From the NCBI RefSeq assembly GCF_001593955.1, contig NZ_LTAZ01000004.1, positions 248,001 through 312,000 on the forward strand: a DNA stretch of 64,000 nucleotides, in the 5' to 3' direction. The translations under genes were made by a program, and so were the position numbers. Shown here piece after piece: positions 7,788-15,381 of the stretch. The DNA comes from Halalkalicoccus paucihalophilus. GTDB taxonomy: Archaea > Halobacteriota > Halobacteria > Halobacteriales > Halalkalicoccaceae. The notes below the pieces were generated by a model. It did no database searches. It had not been told where the DNA came from and was given only the letters and a program-made list of their open reading frames with translations. Numbering within the stretch: the stretch's first letter is position 1; each line of letters begins with the position of its first letter.

Positions 7788-7850
7788 ATGTGGCTGTGCG
7801 TCACATGGTGGACCATGAATACCAGCGACGAACGCGAGGCGGAACGATGA
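7788..7850 (+). CDS. Possible 20-residue Trp-rich leader ORF
   Basis: An ATG 12 bases after the predicted transcription start opens a 20-codon frame beginning MWLCVTWWTMN, with three Trp in the first eight residues, and ends in a TGA that overlaps the ATG of the FAH gene (ATGA at 7847-7850). The overlap suggests translational coupling. No ribosome-binding site is obvious. It may be a leader peptide or simply a chance frame in a 5' untranslated region. Confidence 0.35.
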   Translation: MWLCVTWWTMNTSDEREAER

Positions 7851-8731
7851 GGCTCGGCCAGTTCGAATCGGAGGCTGAGAACGAACCGTGGGCGGGCGTC
7901 CGCCACGAGGAAGGTGTCGTCCATCTCCGAGAGGCGGCCGACGCCGCCGGAATCAGACTTCCGAACGATCTCTGTGGCGTCCTCGGCGAATGGGGCTGGC
8001 GCGAGAAGGTCGACCTCGCGCTCACGCATGCCCTCGAAACCGGGGTCGGGCTCTACGACCGGGCGGACCTCACCCAACGCGAGCCGATCACCGATCCCCA
8101 GAAGGTGATCTGTATCGGACTCAACTACGCCGACCACGCCGATGAAGGGGGATTCGAAGCTCCTGACGAGCCGGTACTGTTCTCGAAGTTCCCCCAGTCG
8201 ATCGCCGGTCCCGACGAGCCCGTCGAGTGGGACCCCGAGCTCACCTCGGCAGTGGACTACGAGGCCGAACTCGTCGCCGTGGTCGGTGAACGGGCGCGAA
8301 ACGTCTCGGATGAGGATGCCCTCGACTATGTCGCGGGCTACACCGTCGGCAACGACGTCTCGGCGCGGGACCTCCAGATGGCCGACGAGCAGTGGGTCCG
8401 GGGCAAGAGCCTCGATACGTTCGCGCCCCTCGGACCGGACCTCGTCACGCCCGACGGGATCGACGATATCGGCGACCTCGATATCTGGGCGGAGGTCAAC
8501 GGCGAGCGCCTGCAGGACTCGAACACCCGCCACCTGATCTTCGATATCGCCGAGCTCGTCTCCTTCTGTAGCCGGGCGTTCACCCTCGAGCCGGGCGACC
8601 TGATCTACACGGGCACGCCCGACGGCGTCGGCTACTTCCGCGAGCCGCAGGTCCTCTTAGAGGACGGCGACAGCGTCACCGTCGGGGTCGAGGGGATCGG
8701 CGAACTGACCAACACCTGTCGGCACACCTGA
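7847..8731 (+). CDS. Fumarylacetoacetate hydrolase (FAH) family protein
   Basis: A 294-aa member of the FAH / 2-hydroxyhepta-2,4-diene-1,7-dioate isomerase family, which cleaves or isomerises ring-fission products or decarboxylates oxaloacetate. The metal-binding acidic residues appear in SAVDYEAELVAVVGERARN, and VGNDVSARDLQ and YTGTPDGVGYFREP are strong family motifs. I start at MRLGQFESE, the normal family N-terminus; an in-frame ATG 14 codons upstream is also possible. It is preceded by a 20-codon ORF overlapping by ATGA and followed after 5 bases by a TatD-type hydrolase. A role downstream of the dioxygenase is plausible but inferred. Confidence 0.9.
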   Translation: MRLGQFESEAENEPWAGVRHEEGVVHLREAADAAGIRLPNDLCGVLGEWGWREKVDLALTHALETGVGLYDRADLTQREPITDPQKVICIGLNYADHADEGGFEAPDEPVLFSKFPQSIAGPDEPVEWDPELTSAVDYEAELVAVVGERARNVSDEDALDYVAGYTVGNDVSARDLQMADEQWVRGKSLDTFAPLGPDLVTPDGIDDIGDLDIWAEVNGERLQDSNTRHLIFDIAELVSFCSRAFTLEPGDLIYTGTPDGVGYFREPQVLLEDGDSVTVGVEGIGELTNTCRHT

Positions 8732-8736
8732 GTCCG

Positions 8737-9735
8737 ATGGCCCACGAGTATCCCACGCGACGGCCGACCGACCGCGAGCACCGCTCCGACGAGGCGGCCG
8801 CAGACCTCCCAGCCGAGCTGACGACCATCCCCTGGATCGACGTCCACAACCACGCCCATACGCTCTCGTGGAACGACCGCGAGAAGTTCGCGCTGAGCGG
8901 CTGTCACTCGATGGTGATGATGGCCGCCGCCTACTACTGGACGCCCTACAAACCCGTCGCACCAGAAGACGTCCGGTACCTCTGGGACGACGCGCTCGCC
9001 CGCCTCGGGCCGATCCGCGACGCCCACCCCTTCGACGCCTCGCTCGGGGTCGGGATCCACACCGGCGCGCGCGTCGAGGACTACGAGGAACTCCTCGACG
9101 TCATGCATGAGTACTGCGAACTCGACGAGGTGAGTGCCGTTGGCGAGATCGGGATCACCGAGTCCCAGCACGTCGCCGGGTGGGACCTCGAAGGACAGAG
9201 GGACGTGACCCGCCGCCAACTGGAGATCGCCGCCGACTACGACCTGCCGGCGATCCTGCACACGCCCGCGGATCTCAGGGACGCCGACTTTCCCGACCGG
9301 GTTCACGGCTCGATCCCCGGCTACGAGGTCGATTCCTCCCTACAGACCGAGCCCGTGCTCACCGGCGAGAACCCGAAACGCGAGGCGATCGAGATCGACG
9401 TCGAACTCGCCGCGGAGGCGGGACTGCCCGAGGAACGGGTAGTGCTTTCCCACGCCGACAAGACGGTCGCGCCGTACGTGTTGGAGAACACCGACTGCTA
9501 CGTGAGTTTTACCGTTAGCTACCCCTGGTTGTTGGGCGTCGAACCGCACCATGTCGCCGAAGTCGTCGCCGAGTACGGACCCGATCGGGTACTGGTCGAG
9601 ACGGATAGTGCAGGCATTCTTCGCAGCGATGTCTTCGCGTTCAAACGGACGGTCTTCGAGATGTACCGGATGGGGCTCGATATCGAAACGATCCGGCAGG
9701 TCGTCTACGACAACCCACATGAGCTAGTGGACTGA
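8737..9735 (+). CDS. TatD-related metal-dependent hydrolase
   Basis: A 332-aa amidohydrolase-fold protein. The HxH metal motif is at residues 37-39 (WIDVHNHAH), with the Glu in SAVGEIGITESQ, His in AILHTPADL, His in VVLSHADKT and the closing Asp in VLVETDSAGI. This order matches TatD-like proteins, though the sequence is closer to a haloarchaeal and EboC-like branch than to bacterial TatD DNases. The substrate is unknown. It starts 5 bases after the FAH gene, so the two form an operon probably under the TetR palindrome at 7770. Confidence 0.82.
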   Translation: MAHEYPTRRPTDREHRSDEAAADLPAELTTIPWIDVHNHAHTLSWNDREKFALSGCHSMVMMAAAYYWTPYKPVAPEDVRYLWDDALARLGPIRDAHPFDASLGVGIHTGARVEDYEELLDVMHEYCELDEVSAVGEIGITESQHVAGWDLEGQRDVTRRQLEIAADYDLPAILHTPADLRDADFPDRVHGSIPGYEVDSSLQTEPVLTGENPKREAIEIDVELAAEAGLPEERVVLSHADKTVAPYVLENTDCYVSFTVSYPWLLGVEPHHVAEVVAEYGPDRVLVETDSAGILRSDVFAFKRTVFEMYRMGLDIETIRQVVYDNPHELVD

Positions 9736-9821
9736 GGCCGTCCCCATCGCGGACGGACGCCTCGCGTCGTCGCCATCGTTTCCCCGTTTCGCCGAGTGGA
9801 AACCACTGCCTGAATGGGTAA

Positions 9822-9831
9822 CATTATTCAT
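9822..9831 (+). promoter_or_regulatory. TATA-like box for the trkA-type gene
   Basis: CATTATTCAT centred about 27 bp upstream of the ATG at 9854, typical leaderless spacing. Confidence 0.45.
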
Positions 9832-9853
9832 ACCCCCCGGCGTATGGTGGTCC

Positions 9854-10537
9854 ATGCGATTCGTTATTATCGGTGCCGGTCGGGTCGGGTTGCGCACGGC
9901 GCGCGTGCTCTCGGCGGAGGGCCACGAGGTCGTCCTCGTCGAGCGTGATGCGGACATGGCGGATCGCGCCCGAACCGAAGGCTACGAGGTCGTCGAAGGC
10001 GACGGCAGTCGCGAGTCGGTCCTCGAGGAGGCGGGAATCGACGATGCAGACGCCTTCGGCGCGCTCACGAGCGACCTCAACACGAACTTCGCGGCATGCA
10101 TGATCGCGAAACACTACGGCTGTCGGACGATCCTTCGGATCGACGAGGACTACCGCGAGGACATCTACAGGAAGTACGCCGACGAGGTCGACGAGATCGT
10201 CTACCCCGAGCGACTCGGCGCGATCGGCGCGAAAAACGCGCTGCTCGGGGGCGACATCCGCGCGATCGCCGACATCGCACAGAACCTGCAGGTGGTCGAA
10301 CTCACCGTTCAACCCGATTCGCCGATGAAGGGCTATACGATCAGCGAGATCTCGCTGCCCGCCGACGCGACGTTTCTGGCCTTCGGGAAGAACGACCGTC
10401 CGCTCGCGATCCCCTCGTCCGACGAGTCATTAGAGGAGGGCGATCGGCTCGCGGTGCTCGCGGACTTCGAGGTGCTCGATGACGTCCGACAGCTCATCGT
10501 CGGCAACGCGAAACGGGCAGCGGCCGGAGGTATCTAA
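9854..10537 (+). CDS. trkA: TrkA family potassium uptake regulatory protein (KTN/RCK)
   Basis: A 227-aa cytosolic regulatory subunit of Trk/Ktr-type K+ channels, important for a salt-in haloarchaeon. The TrkA-N Rossmann domain occupies about residues 1-120, with GAGRVG at 7-12 and an acidic residue (VLVERDADM) that favours NAD(H). A TrkA-C domain spans about 140-220 (VVELTVQPDSPMKGYTISE). No membrane subunit is adjacent. The next gene, 2 bases downstream, encodes a stand-alone RAM domain protein and must be co-transcribed. Confidence 0.92.
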   Translation: MRFVIIGAGRVGLRTARVLSAEGHEVVLVERDADMADRARTEGYEVVEGDGSRESVLEEAGIDDADAFGALTSDLNTNFAACMIAKHYGCRTILRIDEDYREDIYRKYADEVDEIVYPERLGAIGAKNALLGGDIRAIADIAQNLQVVELTVQPDSPMKGYTISEISLPADATFLAFGKNDRPLAIPSSDESLEEGDRLAVLADFEVLDDVRQLIVGNAKRAAAGGI

Positions 10538-10539
10538 AC

Positions 10540-10770
10540 ATGGTTAAAGCATACGTCATGGTCAAAGCGAACACGGGGGAGGCGGACCGACTCAAGAACG
10601 CGATCGAGGAGATCGAAGGGGTCAACGAGGCCCACATCGTCGCCGGCGACGTCGACATCATCGCCAAACTGAGCGTCGACTCGCCCGCACAGGTCAAAGT
10701 AATCTCCGCCGACGGCATCCAGGGGATCTCCGGCGTCGAGGACACGCGGACCTATATCGCGATGGACTAG
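10540..10770 (+). CDS. Stand-alone Lrp/AsnC ligand-binding (RAM) domain protein, linked to trkA
   Basis: A 76-aa RAM domain without a DNA-binding domain, starting MVKAYVMVKANTGEAD and carrying VNEAHIVAGDVDIIAKL, the effector-binding signature. It begins 2 bases after the trkA stop, so the genes form a two-gene operon; this suggests the protein assists or senses something for K+ transport control. A paralogue of equal length lies at 5341-5571. Exact role unknown. Confidence 0.9.
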   Translation: MVKAYVMVKANTGEADRLKNAIEEIEGVNEAHIVAGDVDIIAKLSVDSPAQVKVISADGIQGISGVEDTRTYIAMD

Positions 10771-10773
10771 GCG

Positions 10774-11253
10774 CTACGCACCCCCGTCATCGTAGTTTCG
10801 GGTCGCCCGATCCAGCAGCGACGCCGCCGGCTCGCCGTACTCGTAGCCGGGGACGATCCCCTGAACCCACGTCCCCTCGACGAACTCGACGAGCGACTTC
10901 GCGTTCTCGGCCGCTCGCTCGGGGGTCGCACTCGAAAACGTCAGTTCGACGCGCACTTCGTCCCCCTCCCGGCGCACCTCCGAATCGATCGACTCCAATC
11001 CGCTCGTGACCTGCTCGGGACCCTCGAGCCGGCGTTCGAGCGTCTCGAACCAGCCGTCCTCGACCACCTGTGCGACGGTTTCGCCCTCGACGACGGCGTC
11101 GAGCGTCGGCAGCCGGACGACGACGTGATACACCGTCTCCCCGTTCTCCTCGACCTCCACGACCGCCTCGAACGGGGTCGTCGTCAGTTCGTGTCCCGTC
11201 GCGCCGCGTTCGTAGGCCGCGTGCTCGGAGAGGGCCTCGTGTGGGTCGGTCAT
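10774..11253 (-). CDS. Conserved haloarchaeal protein, possibly DUF5813
   Basis: A 159-aa soluble, acidic protein beginning MTDPHEALSEHAAYERGATG, with alternating beta-strand segments (FEAVVEVEENGETVYHVVVR; DEVRVELTFSS) and a C-terminal aromatic stretch FVEGTWVQGIVPGYEYGEP. I believe it belongs to the haloarchaeal DUF5813 family, but this is from memory. No catalytic motif is evident. It is convergent with the RAM gene (3-base gap). Confidence 0.75.
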   Translation of the reverse strand: MTDPHEALSEHAAYERGATGHELTTTPFEAVVEVEENGETVYHVVVRLPTLDAVVEGETVAQVVEDGWFETLERRLEGPEQVTSGLESIDSEVRREGDEVRVELTFSSATPERAAENAKSLVEFVEGTWVQGIVPGYEYGEPAASLLDRATRNYDDGGA

Positions 11254-11299
11254 CGCCGGGAGAACGCGATCGGCGGGTAAGGGGGTTACGTTCGAGTAC

Positions 11300-11557
11300 T
11301 CAGGCGGTCTCGTCGTCGGGCTCTCTGGCCGCCCCCATCGTATCGACGTCGTAGCTGTCGCGTTCCTCGATCGCCCGGAGGTGCTGGGAGATCTCGGTTT
11401 CGAGGGCGTCGACGCGCTCTTCGTCCACGTCGCCCCGCTCGCGGAGGTCCGACAGTTCCCCGCGGACGGCTTCGAGACGGTCGTGAGCGCGCTCGTCGTC
11501 CTCGATCTCGGTCGCTTCCGCGAGTTCCGTTTCGATCTCGTCGAGTGACTGTCCCAT
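11300..11557 (-). CDS. Small acidic coiled-coil protein of unknown function
   Basis: An 85-aa product that is almost entirely charged helix with heptad-like spacing of Leu (DEIETELAEATEIEDDERAH; RLEAVRGELSDLRERG; RVDALETEISQHLRAIEER), ending in a disordered acidic tail. It is probably an alpha-helical hairpin or coiled coil. It lies 46 bases from the stop-side neighbour on the same strand. The function is unknown. Confidence 0.65.
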   Translation of the reverse strand: MGQSLDEIETELAEATEIEDDERAHDRLEAVRGELSDLRERGDVDEERVDALETEISQHLRAIEERDSYDVDTMGAAREPDDETA

Positions 11558-11692
11558 ACCCGGAAAACGGGGCCAACGGTGGTATAGCTGGGGGTCGTCC
11601 GGCGCTACCGTTTTGTGGTGGCCCCGAGTAGGGCTATGCGTGTCTGGAGCCTACACTTTGCATCTCGGTGCGGATCGCTCGTGGAGGAGCGA

Positions 11693-13045
11693 ATGGTAGA
11701 CGCCCTCTCTGTCGGCGGCCTCCTCCTCGCGCTCTTTCTGGTGGCGCTGAACGGCTTTTTCGTCGCCGCGGAGTTCGCGTTCGTCCGAATCCGATCGACT
11801 ACCGTCGAGACGCTCGTCGAGGAGGGCAAAGCGGGTGCTGCGACCCTCGCGAACGCCATCGACAGCCTCGACGACTACCTCGCGGTCACCCAACTCGGCA
11901 TCACGATCTCCTCGCTCGGGCTGGGGTGGGTCGGAGAACCCGCCATCGCGGCACTCATCGAACCGGTGCTCGAATCCGTTCTCCCACCGGGCCTCATCTC
12001 GCTTGTCGCGTTCGCGATCGGCTTCGGCTTCATCACCTTCCTGCACGTGGTCTTCGGGGAACTCGCGCCGAAGACGATCGCGATCCAGAAGGCAGAACGG
12101 ATCTCCCTGCTGGTCGCTCCGCCGATGAAGGTCTTTTACTACCTGTTCCTTCCGGGGATCGTCGTTTTCAACGGCACCGCCAACTTCTTCACCCGACTGG
12201 TCGGCGTCTCTCCCGCGTCCGAAACCGACGAGACGCTCAGCGAGGAGGAGATCCTGCTCGTGCTCGCGCGCTCGGGCAAGCAGGGGGCCGTCGACATCGA
12301 GGAAGTCGAGATGATCGAACGCGTCTTCGATCTGGACGACACCGCCGTCCGGCAGGTCATGATCCCCCGACCCGACGTGGTGTGGCTACCGGCCGACCTC
12401 CCGCTTTCGGAACTCCGGTCGACCATCGTCGAGGCGGGCCACACCCGCTATCCCGTTTTGAAGGGAGAGAACAACGACGAGGTCGTCGGGTTCCTCGACG
12501 TCAAGGACGTACTGCGGGCGATCGAGGACGGCGCGGACGAGGGGACGACCGCCCGCGACCTCGCACGCGAGTTGATCATCATCCCCGAGACGGGCCGTAT
12601 CGACGACCTCCTTTCGGGGTTCCAGCGCGACCGCAGCCAGATGGCCGCGGTGATTGACGAATGGGGGGCCTTCGAAGGAATCGTGACCATCGAGGACATC
12701 GTCGAGGAGATCGTCGGCGACATCCAAGACCAGTTCGACATCGAGGTCGAACAGCGCGAACCCTCGGTCGAACGCCTCGAGGACGGTGCCTACGCCATCG
12801 ACGGGGGTGTCTCCCTCTCGAACGTCAACGACGCACTCGACGCCGAGTTCGAGCGTGCCGAATACGAGACCATCGGAGGGCTCGTACTTGACCGACTGGG
12901 TCGGGTCCCGGAGGTCGGCGACGAGGTCTCGGCCGGCGGCTACCGGCTCTCGGTCGAGGCGGTCGACGGGACCCGGATTTCAACCGTTGTGGTTCGGGAG
13001 GAGGAGACGGAGGACTCAGAGGGCAAACCGGAGTCGTCGAACTAA
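11693..13045 (+). CDS. CNNM/CorC (hemolysin-related) family membrane protein with CBS pair
   Basis: A 450-aa protein of the DUF21-CBS-CorC_HlyC architecture implicated in Mg2+ or other cation efflux. The DUF21 membrane domain covers about residues 1-190 (LLLALFLVALNGFFVAAEFA; LHVVFGELAPKTIAIQ), two CBS motifs about 205-335 (MIPRPDVVWLPADLP; FQRDRSQMAAVIDEWG) and a CorC_HlyC domain the rest. I chose the ATG at 11693 because GGAGGAGC lies just upstream; an in-frame ATG 19 codons earlier is less convincing. It stands alone on the plus strand before the tRNA-Gly region. Confidence 0.9.
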   Translation: MVDALSVGGLLLALFLVALNGFFVAAEFAFVRIRSTTVETLVEEGKAGAATLANAIDSLDDYLAVTQLGITISSLGLGWVGEPAIAALIEPVLESVLPPGLISLVAFAIGFGFITFLHVVFGELAPKTIAIQKAERISLLVAPPMKVFYYLFLPGIVVFNGTANFFTRLVGVSPASETDETLSEEEILLVLARSGKQGAVDIEEVEMIERVFDLDDTAVRQVMIPRPDVVWLPADLPLSELRSTIVEAGHTRYPVLKGENNDEVVGFLDVKDVLRAIEDGADEGTTARDLARELIIIPETGRIDDLLSGFQRDRSQMAAVIDEWGAFEGIVTIEDIVEEIVGDIQDQFDIEVEQREPSVERLEDGAYAIDGGVSLSNVNDALDAEFERAEYETIGGLVLDRLGRVPEVGDEVSAGGYRLSVEAVDGTRISTVVVREEETEDSEGKPESSN

Positions 13046-13080
13046 GTGGGTCGCTCGTGAGATAGTCGAGTTCGGAGAGA

Positions 13081-13101
13081 TGCGCTGGCTGGGATTCGAA
13101 C
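13081..13101. repeat. Near-perfect copy of the tRNA-Gly 3' end
   Basis: The 21 bases match the last 21 bases of the tRNA-Gly gene (13235-13255) at 20 of 21 positions, in the same orientation, 154 bp downstream of it with respect to tRNA transcription. No complete tRNA can be folded from it. It looks like an attachment-site half or a decayed tRNA copy. Confidence 0.7.
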
Positions 13102-13234
13102 TCGCACAGACGTGCTCGCTTCGCTGCGCGCGACTGGTCTGCTCAAACCCCGCGTTCCGTATTCACGGTTCACGGCGTGGACAGCGAGCCTCGCCACCGC
13201 TCGCCATCGCTGTCAGAATTGTTCGCCGTAAAAG

Positions 13235-13305
13235 TGCGCTGGCTGGGATTTGAACCCAGGTTGTGACCATGGCAAGGTCACGTGATACCACTACACTACC
13301 AGCGC
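13235..13305 (-). tRNA. tRNA-Gly (anticodon GCC)
   Basis: Read on the minus strand, a 71-nt cloverleaf with a perfect 7-bp acceptor stem (GCGCTGG with CCAGCGC), a discriminator A, a T arm containing GGTTCAAATCC, and anticodon GCC at 13271-13273 in the loop TTGCCAT. No intron and no encoded CCA. A T-run follows the 3' end. A TATA-like box lies about 36 bp upstream. A 3'-end duplicate is present 154 bp downstream. Confidence 0.95.
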
Positions 13306-13336
13306 CCTGTTGCATTTCCGGATATTCCGGAGAGGA

Positions 13337-13343
13337 GTATAAG
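13337..13343 (-). promoter_or_regulatory. TATA-like box for tRNA-Gly
   Basis: CTTATAC on the minus strand, about 36 bp before the mature 5' end of the tRNA, which leaves a short leader. Confidence 0.45.
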
Positions 13344-13439
13344 GCTTCCGGATCGGAGTCATCCGTTTCTCTCCGAATCCGCTGATATCGGCGTTCTTAC
13401 GCGTGTGAAGCGCACACATCCGATCGAGAAAACGCTACC

Positions 13440-13446
13440 CTTTTAG
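13440..13446 (+). promoter_or_regulatory. TATA-like box for the SPOUT / ribosomal protein operon
   Basis: CTTTTAG preceded by the purine-rich GAGAAAACG that could be the TFB element. It is about 58 bp upstream of the first ATG (13502), implying a short leader of roughly 30 nt for the long operon. No other strong candidate lies before rpl3. Confidence 0.4.
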
Positions 13447-13501
13447 GTCCGGATGAGATAGCTTCGTCACAGTCTAGTGGCGAGGCGCGAAAGTGGCTGG
13501 C

Positions 13502-14359
13502 ATGACCGTCAGCATACTCGTGCCGTCATCAGTGGTTCGGGAGGCCGAGGACAAACGCGAGGCGACTCGCAAACTCGGCTACATCGCCCGCGCGGCGACC
13601 GTCTTCCGGGCCGACCGCCTGTGTGTCTTCCCCGACGCCGATGGGGAGCGCAGGTGGGGTGGCGGGTTCGTCGAAATCGTACTGCGGTACGCCGCAACGC
13701 CCCCGTACCTCCGAACCGAGGTGTGGGAGATGCGGGACGAACTGGAGTTCGCTGGGGTTTTGCCCCCGCTTCGCGCCGTGTCACGGACCGGCTCCGGATC
13801 GAACGGTTCGGGGTCGTTAAGACAGGGACTCGTGACCGAGGTCGGACCTGAAGGGCGCGTACGGGTCAATTGCGGACTGCAACACCCACTCTCCCTCATT
13901 ACGCCTCCCGGTATGGAGGTCGAGCAGGGGGAACGCGTGACCGTCAGGATATCTTCGCGACGACCGGTCCGTGCAAAGCTCACCGAGGAGCCGGCGGGGC
14001 TCGAAGTCGAGCACACGGACCTCGCGGCAGCGCTCGGCCGCCCCGACGCAGGCGTCCGGATCGCGACTTCTCGCTTCGGCGAGGAGCTCTCGATCAGGCG
14101 TCTCCCGGGGCTTTCGGCGCGCATCGAGGACGACGGAATGACCGTCGCCTTCGGTTCGCCGGGCCGCGGCCTGCCGGACATACTGGACGTGAACGCCGAG
14201 GCCGTCGGCGACCAGCCGGCGGACGGTGTCGAACCCGGTTCGGACGGATCCGAACGGTTCGACCTTTGGCTCAACACGATCCCACATCAGGGCAGCGAGA
14301 CGGTGCGAACGGAGGAAGCGATGTTCGCCTCGCTCGCGTGCCTGACACTCACGGAGTGA
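13502..14359 (+). CDS. Putative SPOUT-fold RNA methyltransferase (C9orf114/TrmD-like family)
   Basis: The 285-aa protein resembles the archaeal SPOUT-family proteins usually encoded just before rpl3. Seen are ATRKLGYIARAATVFRADRL near the N-terminus, an embedded OB-like RNA-binding region (QGLVTEVGPEGRVRVNCGLQ) and a C-terminal segment FDLWLNTIPHQGSETVRTEE that forms the trefoil knot and SAM site. Start at MTVSILVPSS; a GTG three codons earlier is possible. It is 7 bases from rpl3, so it is the first gene of the ribosomal operon. Its target RNA is not known from sequence. Confidence 0.85.
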   Translation: MTVSILVPSSVVREAEDKREATRKLGYIARAATVFRADRLCVFPDADGERRWGGGFVEIVLRYAATPPYLRTEVWEMRDELEFAGVLPPLRAVSRTGSGSNGSGSLRQGLVTEVGPEGRVRVNCGLQHPLSLITPPGMEVEQGERVTVRISSRRPVRAKLTEEPAGLEVEHTDLAAALGRPDAGVRIATSRFGEELSIRRLPGLSARIEDDGMTVAFGSPGRGLPDILDVNAEAVGDQPADGVEPGSDGSERFDLWLNTIPHQGSETVRTEEAMFASLACLTLTE

Positions 14360-14366
14360 GAGTCAC

Positions 14367-15380
14367 ATGCCACAACCAAGCAGACCACGCAAAGGCTCGT
14401 TAGGGTTCGGCCCACGGACGCGCGCGACGAGCGAAGTCCCGCGCTTTAACTCGTGGCCGGACGACGACGGACAGCCAGCGCTGCAGGGATTCGCCGGTTA
14501 CAAGGCCGGTATGAGCCACGTGGTGATGGTCAACGACGAGGCCAACTCGCCCATCGAAGGCACCGAACAGACGGTGCCCGTCACCATCGTGGAGACCCCG
14601 CCCATGCGGGCGGTCGCTCTGCGCGCGTACGAACAGACCGCCTACGGACTACAGCCCCGCGGCGAGGTCTGGGCCGAGGAGTTCGACGAGGAACTCGATC
14701 GCGCCTTGGACCTCCCCTCGGAGGCCGACCCGTCGGCCCGCAACGACCTCGAAACCGCACTCGAGGAGGGCAAAGTCGATGACCTCCGGGTCATCACCCA
14801 CACCTCCCCCGCGTCGGTTCGAGGCGTCCCGAAGAAGAAACCCGACATTATGGAGACCCGCGTCGGCGGGGGCTCGCTCGAAGAGCGCGCTGAGTTCGCA
14901 CTCGGTCTGCTCGACGAGGGCGGCGAACACGACGTGAACGACGTGTTCCGCGCCGGCGAGTACCTCGACGCCAGCGGCGTCACCACGGGCAAGGGCACCC
15001 AGGGCCCCGTCAAGCGCTGGGGCGTCCAGAAGCGAAAGGGCAAACACGCCCGCCAAGGCTGGCGCCGACGGATCGGCAACCTCGGTCCGTGGAACCCGAG
15101 CCGAGTTCGCTCGACGGTTCCCCAGCAGGGCCAGACCGGCTACCATCAGCGTACCGAACTCAACAAGCGCCTGATCGCGCTCGGCGAGGAAGACGACGTC
15201 AACCCCGAGGGCGGGCTCGTCAACTACGGCGAGGTTTCGGGCCCCTACGCGCTGATCAAGGGCTCGCTGCCGGGGCCGGACAAACGGCTGCTCCGGTTCC
15301 GCCCCGCGATCCGGCCAAACGACCAACCGCGGCTGGACCCCGAGGTCCGGTACGTCTCCACCGCATCGAACCAGGGATAA
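14367..15380 (+). CDS. rpl3: 50S ribosomal protein L3 (uL3)
   Basis: Large-subunit protein that reaches the peptidyl-transferase centre. The 337-aa length equals that of other haloarchaeal L3 proteins. The start MPQPSRPRKGSLGFGPRTRA and the central VKRWGVQKRKGKHARQGWRR loop are diagnostic. It opens the S10-type cluster and is followed after 1 base by rpl4. Confidence 0.98.
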   Translation: MPQPSRPRKGSLGFGPRTRATSEVPRFNSWPDDDGQPALQGFAGYKAGMSHVVMVNDEANSPIEGTEQTVPVTIVETPPMRAVALRAYEQTAYGLQPRGEVWAEEFDEELDRALDLPSEADPSARNDLETALEEGKVDDLRVITHTSPASVRGVPKKKPDIMETRVGGGSLEERAEFALGLLDEGGEHDVNDVFRAGEYLDASGVTTGKGTQGPVKRWGVQKRKGKHARQGWRRRIGNLGPWNPSRVRSTVPQQGQTGYHQRTELNKRLIALGEEDDVNPEGGLVNYGEVSGPYALIKGSLPGPDKRLLRFRPAIRPNDQPRLDPEVRYVSTASNQG

Positions 15381-15381
15381 C

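Noticed and set aside
9845-9856. ATGGTGGTCCAT before trkA as a third TetR operator
   Set aside because: It is not a true palindrome with the TACCA-N2-TGGTA geometry (arms of 4 with a different core order) and spans the start codon.
13046-13234. Possible second tRNA next to tRNA-Gly
   Set aside because: Only the 3' 21 bases match; no anticodon arm or 5' acceptor strand can be formed.
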